The position numbers and the translations under genes were made by a program. A stretch of DNA of 64,000 nt from Sphingomonas sp. Leaf67 (GTDB lineage Bacteria; Pseudomonadota; Alphaproteobacteria; Sphingomonadales; Sphingomonadaceae), in the NCBI RefSeq assembly GCF_001421965.1, contig NZ_LMLP01000022.1, positions 62,001 to 126,000 on the forward strand, read 5' to 3'. The notes beneath the pieces are model-generated. The model saw nothing but the letters and a program-made list of their open reading frames with translations, did not search any database and was not told the DNA's origin. Below are positions 32,666-41,926 of this stretch, piece by piece (the first letter of the stretch is position 1; every line of letters begins with the position of its first letter).

Positions 32666-34573
32666 TCAACGGAACGCCCCGATTTCCGCGACCGCAATGG
32701 CCGGTGCCGGCACGGCCGGCTGCGGGAAGGCGAAGCGGAGGTAACGGGCGGCACGCGCCTTCGGGAAGGGCAGGCGCTGCGTCGCGCGGGCGTAGTTGAT
32801 GTTCGGGAACTCGCCTTCGCCGCCAGACACCCATGTCCTGCTGTCGGTGCTGGTTTCCACGCGGTATTTCATCGGCGGAGCGGCGTTCGGATCGACGTGG
32901 CGGGTCGGGGTCAGGGTGAAGCCAGCCAGCGTCTCGCTGCGGCCCATGTCGATGGTCAGGGTCGCTGGCGCGGGGCTGGTCCAGGCGGTGCGGGGGGACG
33001 CGTCGAGGATTGCTTCGCCGCCCGGCGCGCTGGCGGCGGTGACCTTCCACCCTGCCCGGTCGACGATGCTCGCGTCGGTAACCTTCAGCGGCGGCAGGTC
33101 GACGGGTGCGACCGAGCGGAACAGTGCGAATTCGCGGATCGCCGGACCGGCGTCGGCGGCGACGGTGCGGAAGCGGACGCGGCGGGGTGAAATCGGCGCG
33201 GGCAGGCGGACGAGGCGCTGGGGGCCGACCATGTCCTTTTCGGCGACGGTGGTCCATCGGTCGCCGCCGTCCGACACGTCGATCGCGAAGCGGGTGACGC
33301 GCAGACCCAGCGGCAGCCATTCCTGCAAGCGGACCGTGTCGAAGCTGCGGCCGGGCGGCAGGTCGAGGATAATGCTGGCATTTTTGGCTTCCGGCGGGGC
33401 GAGCCAGAAGGTGTCGGGGCGGCCGTCATTGACGTTGCGGGCGGAATTGCCCGACAGGTCGGCGCTGGCGGTGGCGACCGCGCCGTCGGCCTGGTTGTTG
33501 GCGAAGGTTGCACGTAGCGCGTTGCCGAAGGCGGTCAGGCTGGCGACGTCGCGGTCGTGGATGCGGCCCCGGCGATCGGGGGGCAGGTTCAGGTGGAAGG
33601 TCGTACCGTGACCGACCGAGTTATCGTACATCTCCATGATTTTGCTAGATAATTTTACCTGCGCATCCTCATCGGCATGGTAGAACCAGCCCGGCCGGAT
33701 CGACACGTTGGTCTCCGCCGGCCACCACAATTCGGCCCCGCGCACGCCGGTATTGCCCTTGGCCTGATCGTACGGCTCGTTCGGCATGGTCGGCCAGCAC
33801 GGGTCGGCGGCGTGGCCGTCTTCGTTGCCGACCCAGCGGATATCGGCCCCGAGCGGGTCGAAGGTGCAGGCGTCCGGTTGCAGGTCGTGGACCAGCTTTA
33901 CGATCGACGGCCAGTTATAATATTGAACCGCATCGATTTTCCGTGTCTCGCGCGCGCCACCATAATAGCCGTCGCCGCCATTCGCACCGTCGAACCACAC
34001 CTCGAACAGGTTGCCGTAGCGGGTGCAGAGTTCGGTCAATTGGGCGCGATAATAGGTGATGTAGCTGGGCGTGCCGTAATCGGCGCGGTTGCGGTCCCAT
34101 GGGGACAGGTACACGCCGAAGTTGATCCCGCCGCGCCGACATGCCGCCGCCAGTTCGCCGACGATGTCGCCCTTGCCCTGTTTATAGGGCGAATTGCGGA
34201 TGCAATGTTCGGTCAACATCGTCGGCCACAGGCAGAAGCCGTCATGATGCTTGGCGGTCAGGATCAGCCCGGTGAGTTCGCCGGCCTTGGCCGCCGCCAC
34301 GATCTGATCGGGGTCGAAATCGGTCGGGTCGAACAGCTTGGGGTCTTCGTCGCCATAGCCCCATTCCTTGTCGGTGAAGGTGTTGATCGAGAAATGGATG
34401 AAGCCGTACTGGCGGCGATCATGCCATTTGAGCTGGCGGGGCGAGGGGGTGGCCCCCCATGGCGCGGGCAAGGCGGATCCGGCGGCGACAGGCGAACTGC
34501 CGGTGCGCGGGGTGCAGGCGGCGGCACCGGCGATCAGGCTGCTGCCCATCAGGCTGCGGCGGGAAAACTTCAT
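32666..34573 (-). CDS. Exported GH29 alpha-L-fucosidase
   Basis: This 635-residue enzyme has an N-terminal signal with twin arginines (KFSRRSLMGSSLIAGAAAC); Cys20 could be lipidated, although the box is atypical. The GH29 catalytic domain is marked by QYGFIHFSINTFTDKEWGYG, ILTAKHHDGFCLWPT and the nucleophile Asp195 in FEVWFDGANGG. Two C-terminal beta-sandwich (discoidin-like) regions follow, for example SVAPVDLPPLKVTD onward. The start overlaps the upstream hydrolase stop (ATGA, 34570-34573), making this the last gene of the six-gene coupled operon. In this setting it would remove alpha-linked fucose from glycan cores or antennae. Confidence 0.9.
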   Translation of the reverse strand: MKFSRRSLMGSSLIAGAAACTPRTGSSPVAAGSALPAPWGATPSPRQLKWHDRRQYGFIHFSINTFTDKEWGYGDEDPKLFDPTDFDPDQIVAAAKAGELTGLILTAKHHDGFCLWPTMLTEHCIRNSPYKQGKGDIVGELAAACRRGGINFGVYLSPWDRNRADYGTPSYITYYRAQLTELCTRYGNLFEVWFDGANGGDGYYGGARETRKIDAVQYYNWPSIVKLVHDLQPDACTFDPLGADIRWVGNEDGHAADPCWPTMPNEPYDQAKGNTGVRGAELWWPAETNVSIRPGWFYHADEDAQVKLSSKIMEMYDNSVGHGTTFHLNLPPDRRGRIHDRDVASLTAFGNALRATFANNQADGAVATASADLSGNSARNVNDGRPDTFWLAPPEAKNASIILDLPPGRSFDTVRLQEWLPLGLRVTRFAIDVSDGGDRWTTVAEKDMVGPQRLVRLPAPISPRRVRFRTVAADAGPAIREFALFRSVAPVDLPPLKVTDASIVDRAGWKVTAASAPGGEAILDASPRTAWTSPAPATLTIDMGRSETLAGFTLTPTRHVDPNAAPPMKYRVETSTDSRTWVSGGEGEFPNINYARATQRLPFPKARAARYLRFAFPQPAVPAPAIAVAEIGAFR

Positions 34574-37044
34574 TGCTCTGCTCCGGGGGCTTTGGGTTCG
34601 GGAGATAGGGGTTCGGGAATCAGCCATGTCTGCGCGATCTGATGACCACGCCCGCCGCCGCCGATGCCGGCTGGGCGGTGCCATTCGAGGGTCAGCGCGC
34701 TATCGGCGGTAAGGGTTTGCGGGATCGGGGTTTCGATCGTTTCGCGATCGCCCTTGCGCGCGCGGAAACCGTGGAGTTCGACGCCGTCGCCGGTCAGGCG
34801 CATCGGCAGGGCATAGTCCTCGCCCGCCCAGCGCGCGATCAGGCGGTAGCGGCGACCCCGCTCCAGCCCGGTATACGACAGGCGGACGGGGGTTTCGTAC
34901 AGCCCCTCGGCATAGCTCAGGTCCGCCATGCGCCAGCCCTGATCGGGGATATGGTCGGCGACGCCGTCGATCGCGCTGGCCAGCGATTGCGGATCGGCGT
35001 CGAAGCCCGGCCCACGCACCAGATGCGGTTCGGCGGTCGGGTCGCCGAGATCGTCGTAGAGCGCCATGTCGCGGCTGCGCCACGGATCGCCGATCGCATA
35101 GAGGCGGGCGGCGGCGTCCGGCCGGGTCAGTGCCTCGGTCATCGCCGCTTCGACGGACGTGCGGTCGTTGAGCTGAATATCGGCGCGATCGAGATTGGCG
35201 CCGCGTTCCCAGTTGGAGGCACCGTGGCGCGGGACCGACAACTGCATCCGCGCGCGCCGCCACAGCCGGTCGGCGATGGCGGTCAGGTCGGCCCGCAGCG
35301 GGGCGATTATCGCCGGTTCGGGGCGGGCATAGGCGAAGCGCGCGGCGACGACGGCCGGTTCGGCCCCGGTGGCGGGTGCCTGACGCAGCGTCCAGAGCGC
35401 CTCGCCCTGTGCGGCTTTCGCCGCGATCAGGCGGTGGCGGACGAGCGCGTCATAGGTGGCGCGGTAGCGATAGAGGTCGATGCGCCAGTCAGCCCATCGG
35501 GCGGGTTTCAGGTCGGCGACCAGCCGGGCGGTGGCATCGATCCCGGCATTGGCCGACGGGTCGCCGCGCCAATTGCCCTCCAACGCCTGCGGAACGGCGG
35601 CGAACGCTATGTCGCCGACGAACATCCGGGCATAATCGGCGGCAATCTCGGCGGCGGGGGTCGCCGGGTTCCAGCCGAGGCGGAACCATTGGGTCACGTT
35701 CCAGTCGTCATTGATCCCCTCGCTATAGGTCACGAAGCCGCGCGTTTGCGGGGCGAGATAGGCGAAGATTTGCGCGGTGGCGGCGGGGCGGGGGTTCACC
35801 GGCTCGCGGCCTTGCGTCAGTGCGAAGGCGGGGTGCCAGTCGGGGATCGGGAATTGCGCGTGCATGGTGTGCGCGGTGTCGGGATAGGTTTCTACGGGCA
35901 AGCGCCCGGCGATCCGCGCGCGGTGCGTGGCGAGGCTGTCGCGGGTCTGCGGGCCGACGAAGATCGCGGTCAGCCAGCGCGGGTGCTTTGCCAGTTGCGC
36001 GTGAAAGGCGTCGAGGCCGGCGGCGTCGAACCCTTGCGTCGACAGGAGGATTTCGGCGTTCGCGAACCGCCGGCGCAGCGCGGTGGCGATGCGCTGTGCG
36101 ACGGGGAACAGCCGGTCTGGTGCGGTATGACCGGGATCGCCGCCGGGGATGTAGAGTGCGTCGAGCGCGGGCAGTCTGGCGGCGAGCGTCGCGAAGTCGG
36201 CCACCTCGGCATCGGCGCTGCCGGATTTTTCGTAATCGCGCAGCAGCGGGTAGAAGAGCGCTACGTCAAGGCCGAGGCGGTGGGTGGCGGCGGCGACCGC
36301 GATGAGCGTTTCGGTGGCGGGAAGCGGGGAGAGCGGCGAGGTGGCGGCATCGTCCGACACCGGCGCGACGAACTGGATACGGTTGCCCCCGAGTAATGCG
36401 AAATCCTCGATCCGGCGGGTGAGCATGGGCAGTCCCCAAGCGTCATAGCTGTTGTTCTTGGCGCGGTAGCCGATCTGGGTGCCGCGGATCGCCATCGCCG
36501 GGGCTTCGGCGACATGTGGCGGGGCGGTGAGGGTCAGATCGTCGAGATGGCGGAGCAGCCAGCCGGCAGCGAACAGGCGGCCGCGGGTGGTGGCGGCGCA
36601 AATGGTGATCGTGCGCGGGGTGGTGGTGATGGCGAAGGCTTCGGGGGCGAGTTTTGCCGACACGAACCGGATCGCTACGGGCACCGCACATCCGTATTCC
36701 CGCGCAGGCGGGGATCCAGTGTCACGAACGCAATCGTTCGGTCTGCTTGGCTCTGGCCCCCCGTCTGCGCGGGGGTACGGTGCCGGTTGGAGCGTAGCCA
36801 GATTCGCCACGCCGTCATTCCGGCGAAGGCCGGAATCCATTGTGTCGGGGGCTGTCGCTTCCTGCGCGACCGTCTCGTCGTCCATGGATCCCGGCTTTCG
36901 CCAGGATGACGAAGGGCAGGATGCTCCCCGCTCCGTCAACCGCTCGCGCAGGACCTGCGCCGCCGGATCGGTGCCGACGACGCACGCGGCGTTCAGCGGT
37001 ACGACGACCGGCGCGGCGGTGGCGAGGAGCGTGGCGAGGATCAC
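34570..37044 (-). CDS. Exported glycoside-hydrolase-like protein, family not assigned
   Basis: This 824-residue protein starts at GTG 37044, overlapping the GH92 stop (GTGA). It begins with a signal-like segment (MILATLLATAAPVVVPLNAACV) and then a small GH20b/GH67N-like alpha-beta domain (..AFAITTTPRTITICAATTRGRLFAAGWLLRHL). A predicted TIM barrel follows, starting at MAIRGTQIGYRAKNNSYDAWGLP and including ALYIPGGDPGHTAPDRLF and FVTYSEGINDDWNVTQW. The C-terminus looks like a beta-sandwich. Residues about 42-118 are encoded by four REP-like palindromes inserted in frame and look non-native. Acidic residues in IPGGDPGH and YSEGINDDW are candidate catalytic positions, by inference only. By context it should cut a linkage in the N-glycan. 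Confidence 0.7.
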   Translation of the reverse strand: MILATLLATAAPVVVPLNAACVVGTDPAAQVLRERLTERGASCPSSSWRKPGSMDDETVAQEATAPDTMDSGLRRNDGVANLATLQPAPYPRADGGPEPSRPNDCVRDTGSPPAREYGCAVPVAIRFVSAKLAPEAFAITTTPRTITICAATTRGRLFAAGWLLRHLDDLTLTAPPHVAEAPAMAIRGTQIGYRAKNNSYDAWGLPMLTRRIEDFALLGGNRIQFVAPVSDDAATSPLSPLPATETLIAVAAATHRLGLDVALFYPLLRDYEKSGSADAEVADFATLAARLPALDALYIPGGDPGHTAPDRLFPVAQRIATALRRRFANAEILLSTQGFDAAGLDAFHAQLAKHPRWLTAIFVGPQTRDSLATHRARIAGRLPVETYPDTAHTMHAQFPIPDWHPAFALTQGREPVNPRPAATAQIFAYLAPQTRGFVTYSEGINDDWNVTQWFRLGWNPATPAAEIAADYARMFVGDIAFAAVPQALEGNWRGDPSANAGIDATARLVADLKPARWADWRIDLYRYRATYDALVRHRLIAAKAAQGEALWTLRQAPATGAEPAVVAARFAYARPEPAIIAPLRADLTAIADRLWRRARMQLSVPRHGASNWERGANLDRADIQLNDRTSVEAAMTEALTRPDAAARLYAIGDPWRSRDMALYDDLGDPTAEPHLVRGPGFDADPQSLASAIDGVADHIPDQGWRMADLSYAEGLYETPVRLSYTGLERGRRYRLIARWAGEDYALPMRLTGDGVELHGFRARKGDRETIETPIPQTLTADSALTLEWHRPAGIGGGGRGHQIAQTWLIPEPLSPEPKAPGAEQ
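36690..36920. repeat. REP-like palindrome cluster inside a coding region
   Basis: Four short palindromes lie within the hydrolase gene. They are centred near 36703 (TTCCCGCGCAGGCGGGGATC), 36765 (CCCCCCGTCTGCGCGGGGG), 36825 (ATTCCGGCGAAGGCCGGAAT) and 36898 (GATCCCGGCTTTCGCCAGGA). They match the intergenic family seen at 8216-8425 and 12009-12097. The reading frame stays open across them, adding about 77 codons. Confidence 0.85.
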
Positions 37045-39335
37045 CGGGTGCCCGGCCGATCCTCACGGCGCTGCCCGAACGCCTTGTTCGGGGTCGCCGA
37101 CATCTCGAACACCAGTCGCCCGCCCTTCACCAGATCGGCATGCGCGATCCAGCTTTTGGTCCATGGCCGGCCGTTCCATGTGACGGTGCGGACATAGGGG
37201 CGGTCGGGCGCATTGCCGCGCGCCTCGACGATCAGTCGCTTGCCGCCACCGACCCGTACCGTCGCGCGATCGAACAGCGGACTGCCGAGCACATAGGTCG
37301 CGCTGACCGGATCGACCGGGTAGAAGCCGAGCGCGGAGAGCAGATACCATGCGCTCATCTGGCCGCAGTCGTCGTTGCCGATGATGCCGTCGGGGCGGTC
37401 ATGGTACATGTCGGTCAGCAGGCGGCGGACCATCGCCTGCGTCTTATACGGCGCGCCGCACCACGCGTACATGTACGCCACGTGGTGGCTGGGTTCGTTG
37501 CCGTGCGCATATTGCCCGACCAGCCCGGAGATGTCGGGCGGGGCGTCGGCCGGGAGTTCGGACGAGGCGTTGAACAGCCCGTCCAGCTTTGCCTCGAACG
37601 CGGCATCGCCGCCCATCGCCGCGATCAGGCCGGGGATGTCGTGCTGGTTGAGGAAGGTCGCCTGCCAGCCATTGCTCTCGGTGAAATCACGCCATTTCTT
37701 CGAATGGCCCAGCGCATTGGGGGCATAGGGTTCGGCCCAGCTGCCATCGGCCAGCCGCCCGCGCGCAAAGCCGATCCGGGCATCGAACACATTGCGCCAG
37801 TTGCCCGACCGCTTGCGCAACCGCGCCGCCCCGGCGGCGTCGCCCGCCGCATCGGCGATGAACGCGCCGGCATAGTCGTCGTAGGAAAACTCCAGCGTCT
37901 TCGACACGCTTTCGAAGATGCGGTCGGCGGGCGCATAGCCGAGTTCGTCATAGGCGCGTACGCCGATGCTGTTGTCGAGATTGGGCGTCGACCAGTCGAA
38001 CGAGCGTTTCTTCACCCCGCCCCATGCGGCGGCATAGTCGGCGGCGACGCCCTTCGCGCGGGCTTCGGCGAGAACAGGGACCGCGTGCCAGCCGATCATC
38101 GTGCCGGTCTCGACGCCCTGTAGCGGCCAGACGGGTGGGCCGAACGGGCTTTGCTGCGTCTGGCGGATCAGGTCGCGGGTGAACGCCTCTGTCAGCTTCG
38201 GGCGGATCAATGTCTGAAGCGGGTGGAAGGCGCGATAGGTGTCCCAGAGCGAATAGGCGCTGTACGCCGCTTCGCCGCGCGGCACGGTATGCGTCTGGCG
38301 GTCGAGGCCGATATAGCGGCCGTCGGTGTCGGAGAACAGCGTCGGACCGATCGAGGCGTGGTAGAGCGCCGAGGCGGCGACGGTGCGTTGCTGCGCGGTG
38401 CCGCCCTCGAACCGGATCAGGTCGAGTTCGCGCGCCCATGCGGCGCGGGCCGACCGGGCGTAGCGGTCGAAGTCCCAGTGCTTGGCTTCGGCGGTCAGAT
38501 TGGCCTTTGCGCCCGCAAGATCGACCGCGGAGATGCCGGTGCGCAGGACGATTGGCGCGGCACCGGCGTCGTCATAATGGAGCACGGCCTTCAGCCGTTT
38601 GCCGGTGACGCTTTTGTCGCCGCCGGGCGTGTCGTCGTCGCCGAAGAATTCGATGCGGTCGGGCCGGCGCGACAGCTGCATCGCAAAGAAGATGCGGCGG
38701 CCCTTCGCCCAGCGGAACACGCGGCGGGTGCCGGTGATGCTGCCATCGGGTTCGAGGGTCAGCGCGGCTTCGTCGATATAGGGCGACTGGTTAGGCCCCT
38801 CCATCACCAGATGCGACAGGTCGATCAGGATATGGCCGGGGCCGGCGGGAAAGCGGTGGCGCTGAATGCCGGTGCGGTCGGTGACGGTCAGTTCGGACCG
38901 GACCCCGCTTTCGAGGGTGACGGCGTAATAGCCGGGCTCGGCGACTTCCTGCGAATAACGCTGGCGGTAGCCCTTGTCGGGATCGTCGAGCGGGCCGCCG
39001 TCGAGTTGGACGGGGCCACGCGTCGGGACCACCAGCACGTCGAGCATGTCTCCGATGCCGGTGCCCGACAAATGGGTGTGGCTGAAGCCGAGGATCGAGC
39101 TGTCGCCCTTGTGATAGCCCGAACAGGTCGCCCAGCGCGCGGTGTCGGTGTCGGGCGACAGCTGCACCATCCCGAACGGCATGGTCGCGCCGGGAAAGGT
39201 ATGGCCGTCGCCGCCGGTGCCGATGAACAGGTCGGGGCGGGCGGGCGCGGTGCCGGCGGCACCGACGGGCAGGGCATCGACCAGCGCCAGCGCGGCGGTG
39301 CCGCCGAGCAGGGCGCGGCGGGAAAGCGTCGTCAT
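37041..39335 (-). CDS. Exported GH92 alpha-mannosidase
   Basis: This 764-residue exo-alpha-mannosidase family enzyme is calcium dependent in known members. It has a Tat-type signal (LSRRALLGGTAALALVDALPVGA). The GH92 N-terminal beta-sandwich begins PDLFIGTGGDGHTFPGATMPFGMVQLSPDT, and the (alpha/alpha)6 barrel contains YSLWDTYRAFHPLQTLI and GNDDCGQMSAWYLLSALGFYPVDP, both strong family signatures. Start and stop overlap the neighbouring genes by 4 bp (39332-39335 and 37041-37044). In Xanthomonas the GH92 enzyme NixK removes an alpha-1,3-mannose first, exposing xylose to a GH3 enzyme; the neighbouring GH3 here would fit the same order. Confidence 0.93.
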   Translation of the reverse strand: MTTLSRRALLGGTAALALVDALPVGAAGTAPARPDLFIGTGGDGHTFPGATMPFGMVQLSPDTDTARWATCSGYHKGDSSILGFSHTHLSGTGIGDMLDVLVVPTRGPVQLDGGPLDDPDKGYRQRYSQEVAEPGYYAVTLESGVRSELTVTDRTGIQRHRFPAGPGHILIDLSHLVMEGPNQSPYIDEAALTLEPDGSITGTRRVFRWAKGRRIFFAMQLSRRPDRIEFFGDDDTPGGDKSVTGKRLKAVLHYDDAGAAPIVLRTGISAVDLAGAKANLTAEAKHWDFDRYARSARAAWARELDLIRFEGGTAQQRTVAASALYHASIGPTLFSDTDGRYIGLDRQTHTVPRGEAAYSAYSLWDTYRAFHPLQTLIRPKLTEAFTRDLIRQTQQSPFGPPVWPLQGVETGTMIGWHAVPVLAEARAKGVAADYAAAWGGVKKRSFDWSTPNLDNSIGVRAYDELGYAPADRIFESVSKTLEFSYDDYAGAFIADAAGDAAGAARLRKRSGNWRNVFDARIGFARGRLADGSWAEPYAPNALGHSKKWRDFTESNGWQATFLNQHDIPGLIAAMGGDAAFEAKLDGLFNASSELPADAPPDISGLVGQYAHGNEPSHHVAYMYAWCGAPYKTQAMVRRLLTDMYHDRPDGIIGNDDCGQMSAWYLLSALGFYPVDPVSATYVLGSPLFDRATVRVGGGKRLIVEARGNAPDRPYVRTVTWNGRPWTKSWIAHADLVKGGRLVFEMSATPNKAFGQRREDRPGTR

Positions 39336-41926
39336 TTCGGCAACTCCTGCGTGCCGGTGATGGTGAAGGCGACTTCCTGTCCGGAGGTGCTGCCCGGCTG
39401 GCCGCCGCCGAGGAACAGGCGATAGTCGCCCGGCCGTACCGCGCGGGTGCCGTCGAGCGACACGGTGCTGAGCAGGCGCGGGTCGAGGGTGAAGGTCACG
39501 GTCTTGCCCTGTCCGGGCTTCAGCGCGACGCGCTGGAAGGCGACGAGGCTGTGGCGCAGCACCGGGTCGTTCCATGCGCCGACCCTGTTGAGCGCGGCAG
39601 GGGCGATCAGATAGGCTTGCGCGACCTCTTCACCGGCGCGTTTGCCGGTGTTGGTGATGCGGGCGGTGACGGTCAGCGGCTGGCCGGCGGTCAGGGTCGC
39701 CGGGGCCTTTGCTTGCGTATAGGCGTAGCTGGTGTAGCTCAGCCCGTGGCCGAAGCCCCAGAGCGGCGTCCCCTCGAAATAGCGATAGGTCCGGCCCTTC
39801 ATATTGTAGTCGACGAAGGCGGGCAGGTCGCTGGTCTTGGCGTAGAAGGTCACCGGCAGCCGGCCCGACGGGTTGGTCGTGCCGTCGAGGACGTCGGCGA
39901 TCGCGGTGCCGCCGACCTCGCCCGGATACCAGCCGGCGACGATCGCGTCGGCATGTTGCTTGGCCCATTCCATCGCCACCGCGCTGCCCGACAGCAGGAC
40001 GACGATCAGTGGCTTGCCCGATGCCTTGACCGCTTCGAGCAATTGTTGCTGCGCTTGCGGAAGCGCGATGTCGGTACGATCGCCGCCCGAGAAGCCGGCG
40101 ACTTCGAGGCGCAGCGCCTCGCCCTCGACCGCAGGAGACAGACCGACGAACGCGACCACCGCATCGGCGGATCGGGCAGCGGCGACGGCTTGCGCCCGCT
40201 GCGGATCGGCAGGCGCGATCCAGGTCAGCCGGATGCTGTCGTCGGTGCTGGCGTGGGTCAGGTCGAGACGGAAAGGTTTCGGGCTGGCGTCGGCGAAGTC
40301 GAGGACCGCCTCCATCCGTTCGGACTTGCTGTCGTTCGCCGCGCCCTCGATGGCGGCGGTGCCCGTGGCGCTCAGCACGTCCCTGCCATCGACCCACAGC
40401 CTGACCGCGTCACGGCCCGAACATTTGTCCCAGCAGCGGTTGATGTCGATGCGCAGCGTGTAGCGGCCCGGACCCGGCGGGGTGAGCATCCCCGACCAGC
40501 GCACGCCGTAGCGGTTTACCGGCAGGTTCGCGGCGGGGCTGGTTCGCCGCCAGTTGAAATCGATGGTGCGGTCGGTGCGGGTCAGCACCGGCGCGCCGGT
40601 CATCGCCGGGTCGGCGAAGTATTCCGCCTTCAGCCCCGCACCGAAGGCGGTCCGGGACACTGGCAGGGGCACGCCCCCGGCCAGGGTCGACCCCTGCGCA
40701 TAGGTGACGGCGAAGCGGTCGGTCAGGCCGTCGAGCGGCGTGACCGGGTTTGCCGAGGTGCCGTTGTAATTGGCCTCCAGCACGTCGAGGCTGTCGGCGT
40801 TGGGACCGACCACCGCGATCCGGGCACCGCGCTTCAGCGGCAGGATGCCGTTGTTCTGGAGCAGGACCAGCGACTTGCGCGCCGCCTCCAGCGCAAGGGC
40901 ACGATTGGCGGGGGTGTGGAGCGCGCTGGCCGGGATCGCGTCCCAGCGGCTCTTGCTGCCGAAGGCGTCGCCCAAGCGCTTGCGCACTTCGAAGGTACGC
41001 TCCAGCGCACGGTCGACCACCGCTTGCGTGGTCAGGCCGCGTTCGAGCGCCCTGGGCAGCGCGGCATAGGCCGAGCCGCAATTGACATCCATGCCGGCAT
41101 TGATCGCGGCGGCGGAGCCGGCGGCGTTGTCGAGCGCGTAGCGTTGATAATGGGCGATATTGCCGATCGCGTCGCAGTCCGACACCACCAGCCCGTTCCA
41201 GCCCCAGTCGCGGCGCAGCCGTTCGTTGAACAGCCAGCCGGCGGCGCACACCGGCACGCCGTGAATGCCGTTATAGGCGCACATCACCGATTGCGCCTTC
41301 CCCTCGGTCAGCACGCGGCGGAACGCGGGGAGGTAGGTCGCTTCCATGTCATAGGGTGCGGTCTGGACACTGAAGGCGTCGCGGCCCGCCTCCGGCCCGC
41401 TATGCGCGACCAGATGCTTGGGCGTGGCGATGACGCGGGGTTGCAGCGGGTCCGGCCCTTGCAGGCCGCGCACATAGCCGACGGCCATCGCGCCGGTCAG
41501 CACCGGGTCTTCGCCATAGGTTTCCATGCCGCGGCCCCAGCGCGGATCGCGGAAGATGTTGATGTTGGGCGACCAGAGGGTCAGCCCCTCGTACCGCCGC
41601 CGGTTCTTGCCCGAGAGCGCATTGTATTTGGCACGCGCCTCGGTCGAGACGACGGTGCCGATCCGCTCCATCAGCGGCGCGTCCCATGTCGCCGCAAGCC
41701 CGATCGCCTGTGGGAACACGGTGGCGACGCCGTTGCGGGCGAGGCCGTGCAGCGCCTCGTTCCAATAATCATAGGCCGGCAGGACATCGCCCTGTGCCGG
41801 GGCGGTGCTTTGCAGCTGCGCCGCCTTTTCTGCCGGGGTCATCGCGGCGATGGTCGCGGCGATCTGCGGATCGGGCCGAAGATCGGACTGACCGGCCCCG
41901 GCGAGGAGCGCGAGAAGGATGCTCAT
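39332..41926 (-). CDS. Exported GH3 glycosidase with PA14 insert (beta-xylosidase/glucosidase)
   Basis: This 864-residue enzyme has a short N-terminal hydrophobic segment (MSILLALLAGAGQS) as signal. The GH3 N-domain has FRDPRWGRGMETYGEDP, the KH pair (PKHLVAHSGPE, residues 170-171) and the nucleophile Asp250 in NGLVVSDCDAIGN. SDCDAI is the form usual in GH3 beta-xylosidases. A PA14 domain (about residues 440-590, GLKAEYFADPAMTGAP..) interrupts the C-domain, followed by GDRTDIALPQAQQQLLEAV and a fibronectin-III-like end. ATGA overlaps link it to both neighbours. Beta-1,2-xylose of plant N-glycans is an attractive substrate; beta-glucosidase or N-acetylglucosaminidase activity is not excluded. 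Confidence 0.88.
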   Translation of the reverse strand: MSILLALLAGAGQSDLRPDPQIAATIAAMTPAEKAAQLQSTAPAQGDVLPAYDYWNEALHGLARNGVATVFPQAIGLAATWDAPLMERIGTVVSTEARAKYNALSGKNRRRYEGLTLWSPNINIFRDPRWGRGMETYGEDPVLTGAMAVGYVRGLQGPDPLQPRVIATPKHLVAHSGPEAGRDAFSVQTAPYDMEATYLPAFRRVLTEGKAQSVMCAYNGIHGVPVCAAGWLFNERLRRDWGWNGLVVSDCDAIGNIAHYQRYALDNAAGSAAAINAGMDVNCGSAYAALPRALERGLTTQAVVDRALERTFEVRKRLGDAFGSKSRWDAIPASALHTPANRALALEAARKSLVLLQNNGILPLKRGARIAVVGPNADSLDVLEANYNGTSANPVTPLDGLTDRFAVTYAQGSTLAGGVPLPVSRTAFGAGLKAEYFADPAMTGAPVLTRTDRTIDFNWRRTSPAANLPVNRYGVRWSGMLTPPGPGRYTLRIDINRCWDKCSGRDAVRLWVDGRDVLSATGTAAIEGAANDSKSERMEAVLDFADASPKPFRLDLTHASTDDSIRLTWIAPADPQRAQAVAAARSADAVVAFVGLSPAVEGEALRLEVAGFSGGDRTDIALPQAQQQLLEAVKASGKPLIVVLLSGSAVAMEWAKQHADAIVAGWYPGEVGGTAIADVLDGTTNPSGRLPVTFYAKTSDLPAFVDYNMKGRTYRYFEGTPLWGFGHGLSYTSYAYTQAKAPATLTAGQPLTVTARITNTGKRAGEEVAQAYLIAPAALNRVGAWNDPVLRHSLVAFQRVALKPGQGKTVTFTLDPRLLSTVSLDGTRAVRPGDYRLFLGGGQPGSTSGQEVAFTITGTQELPK

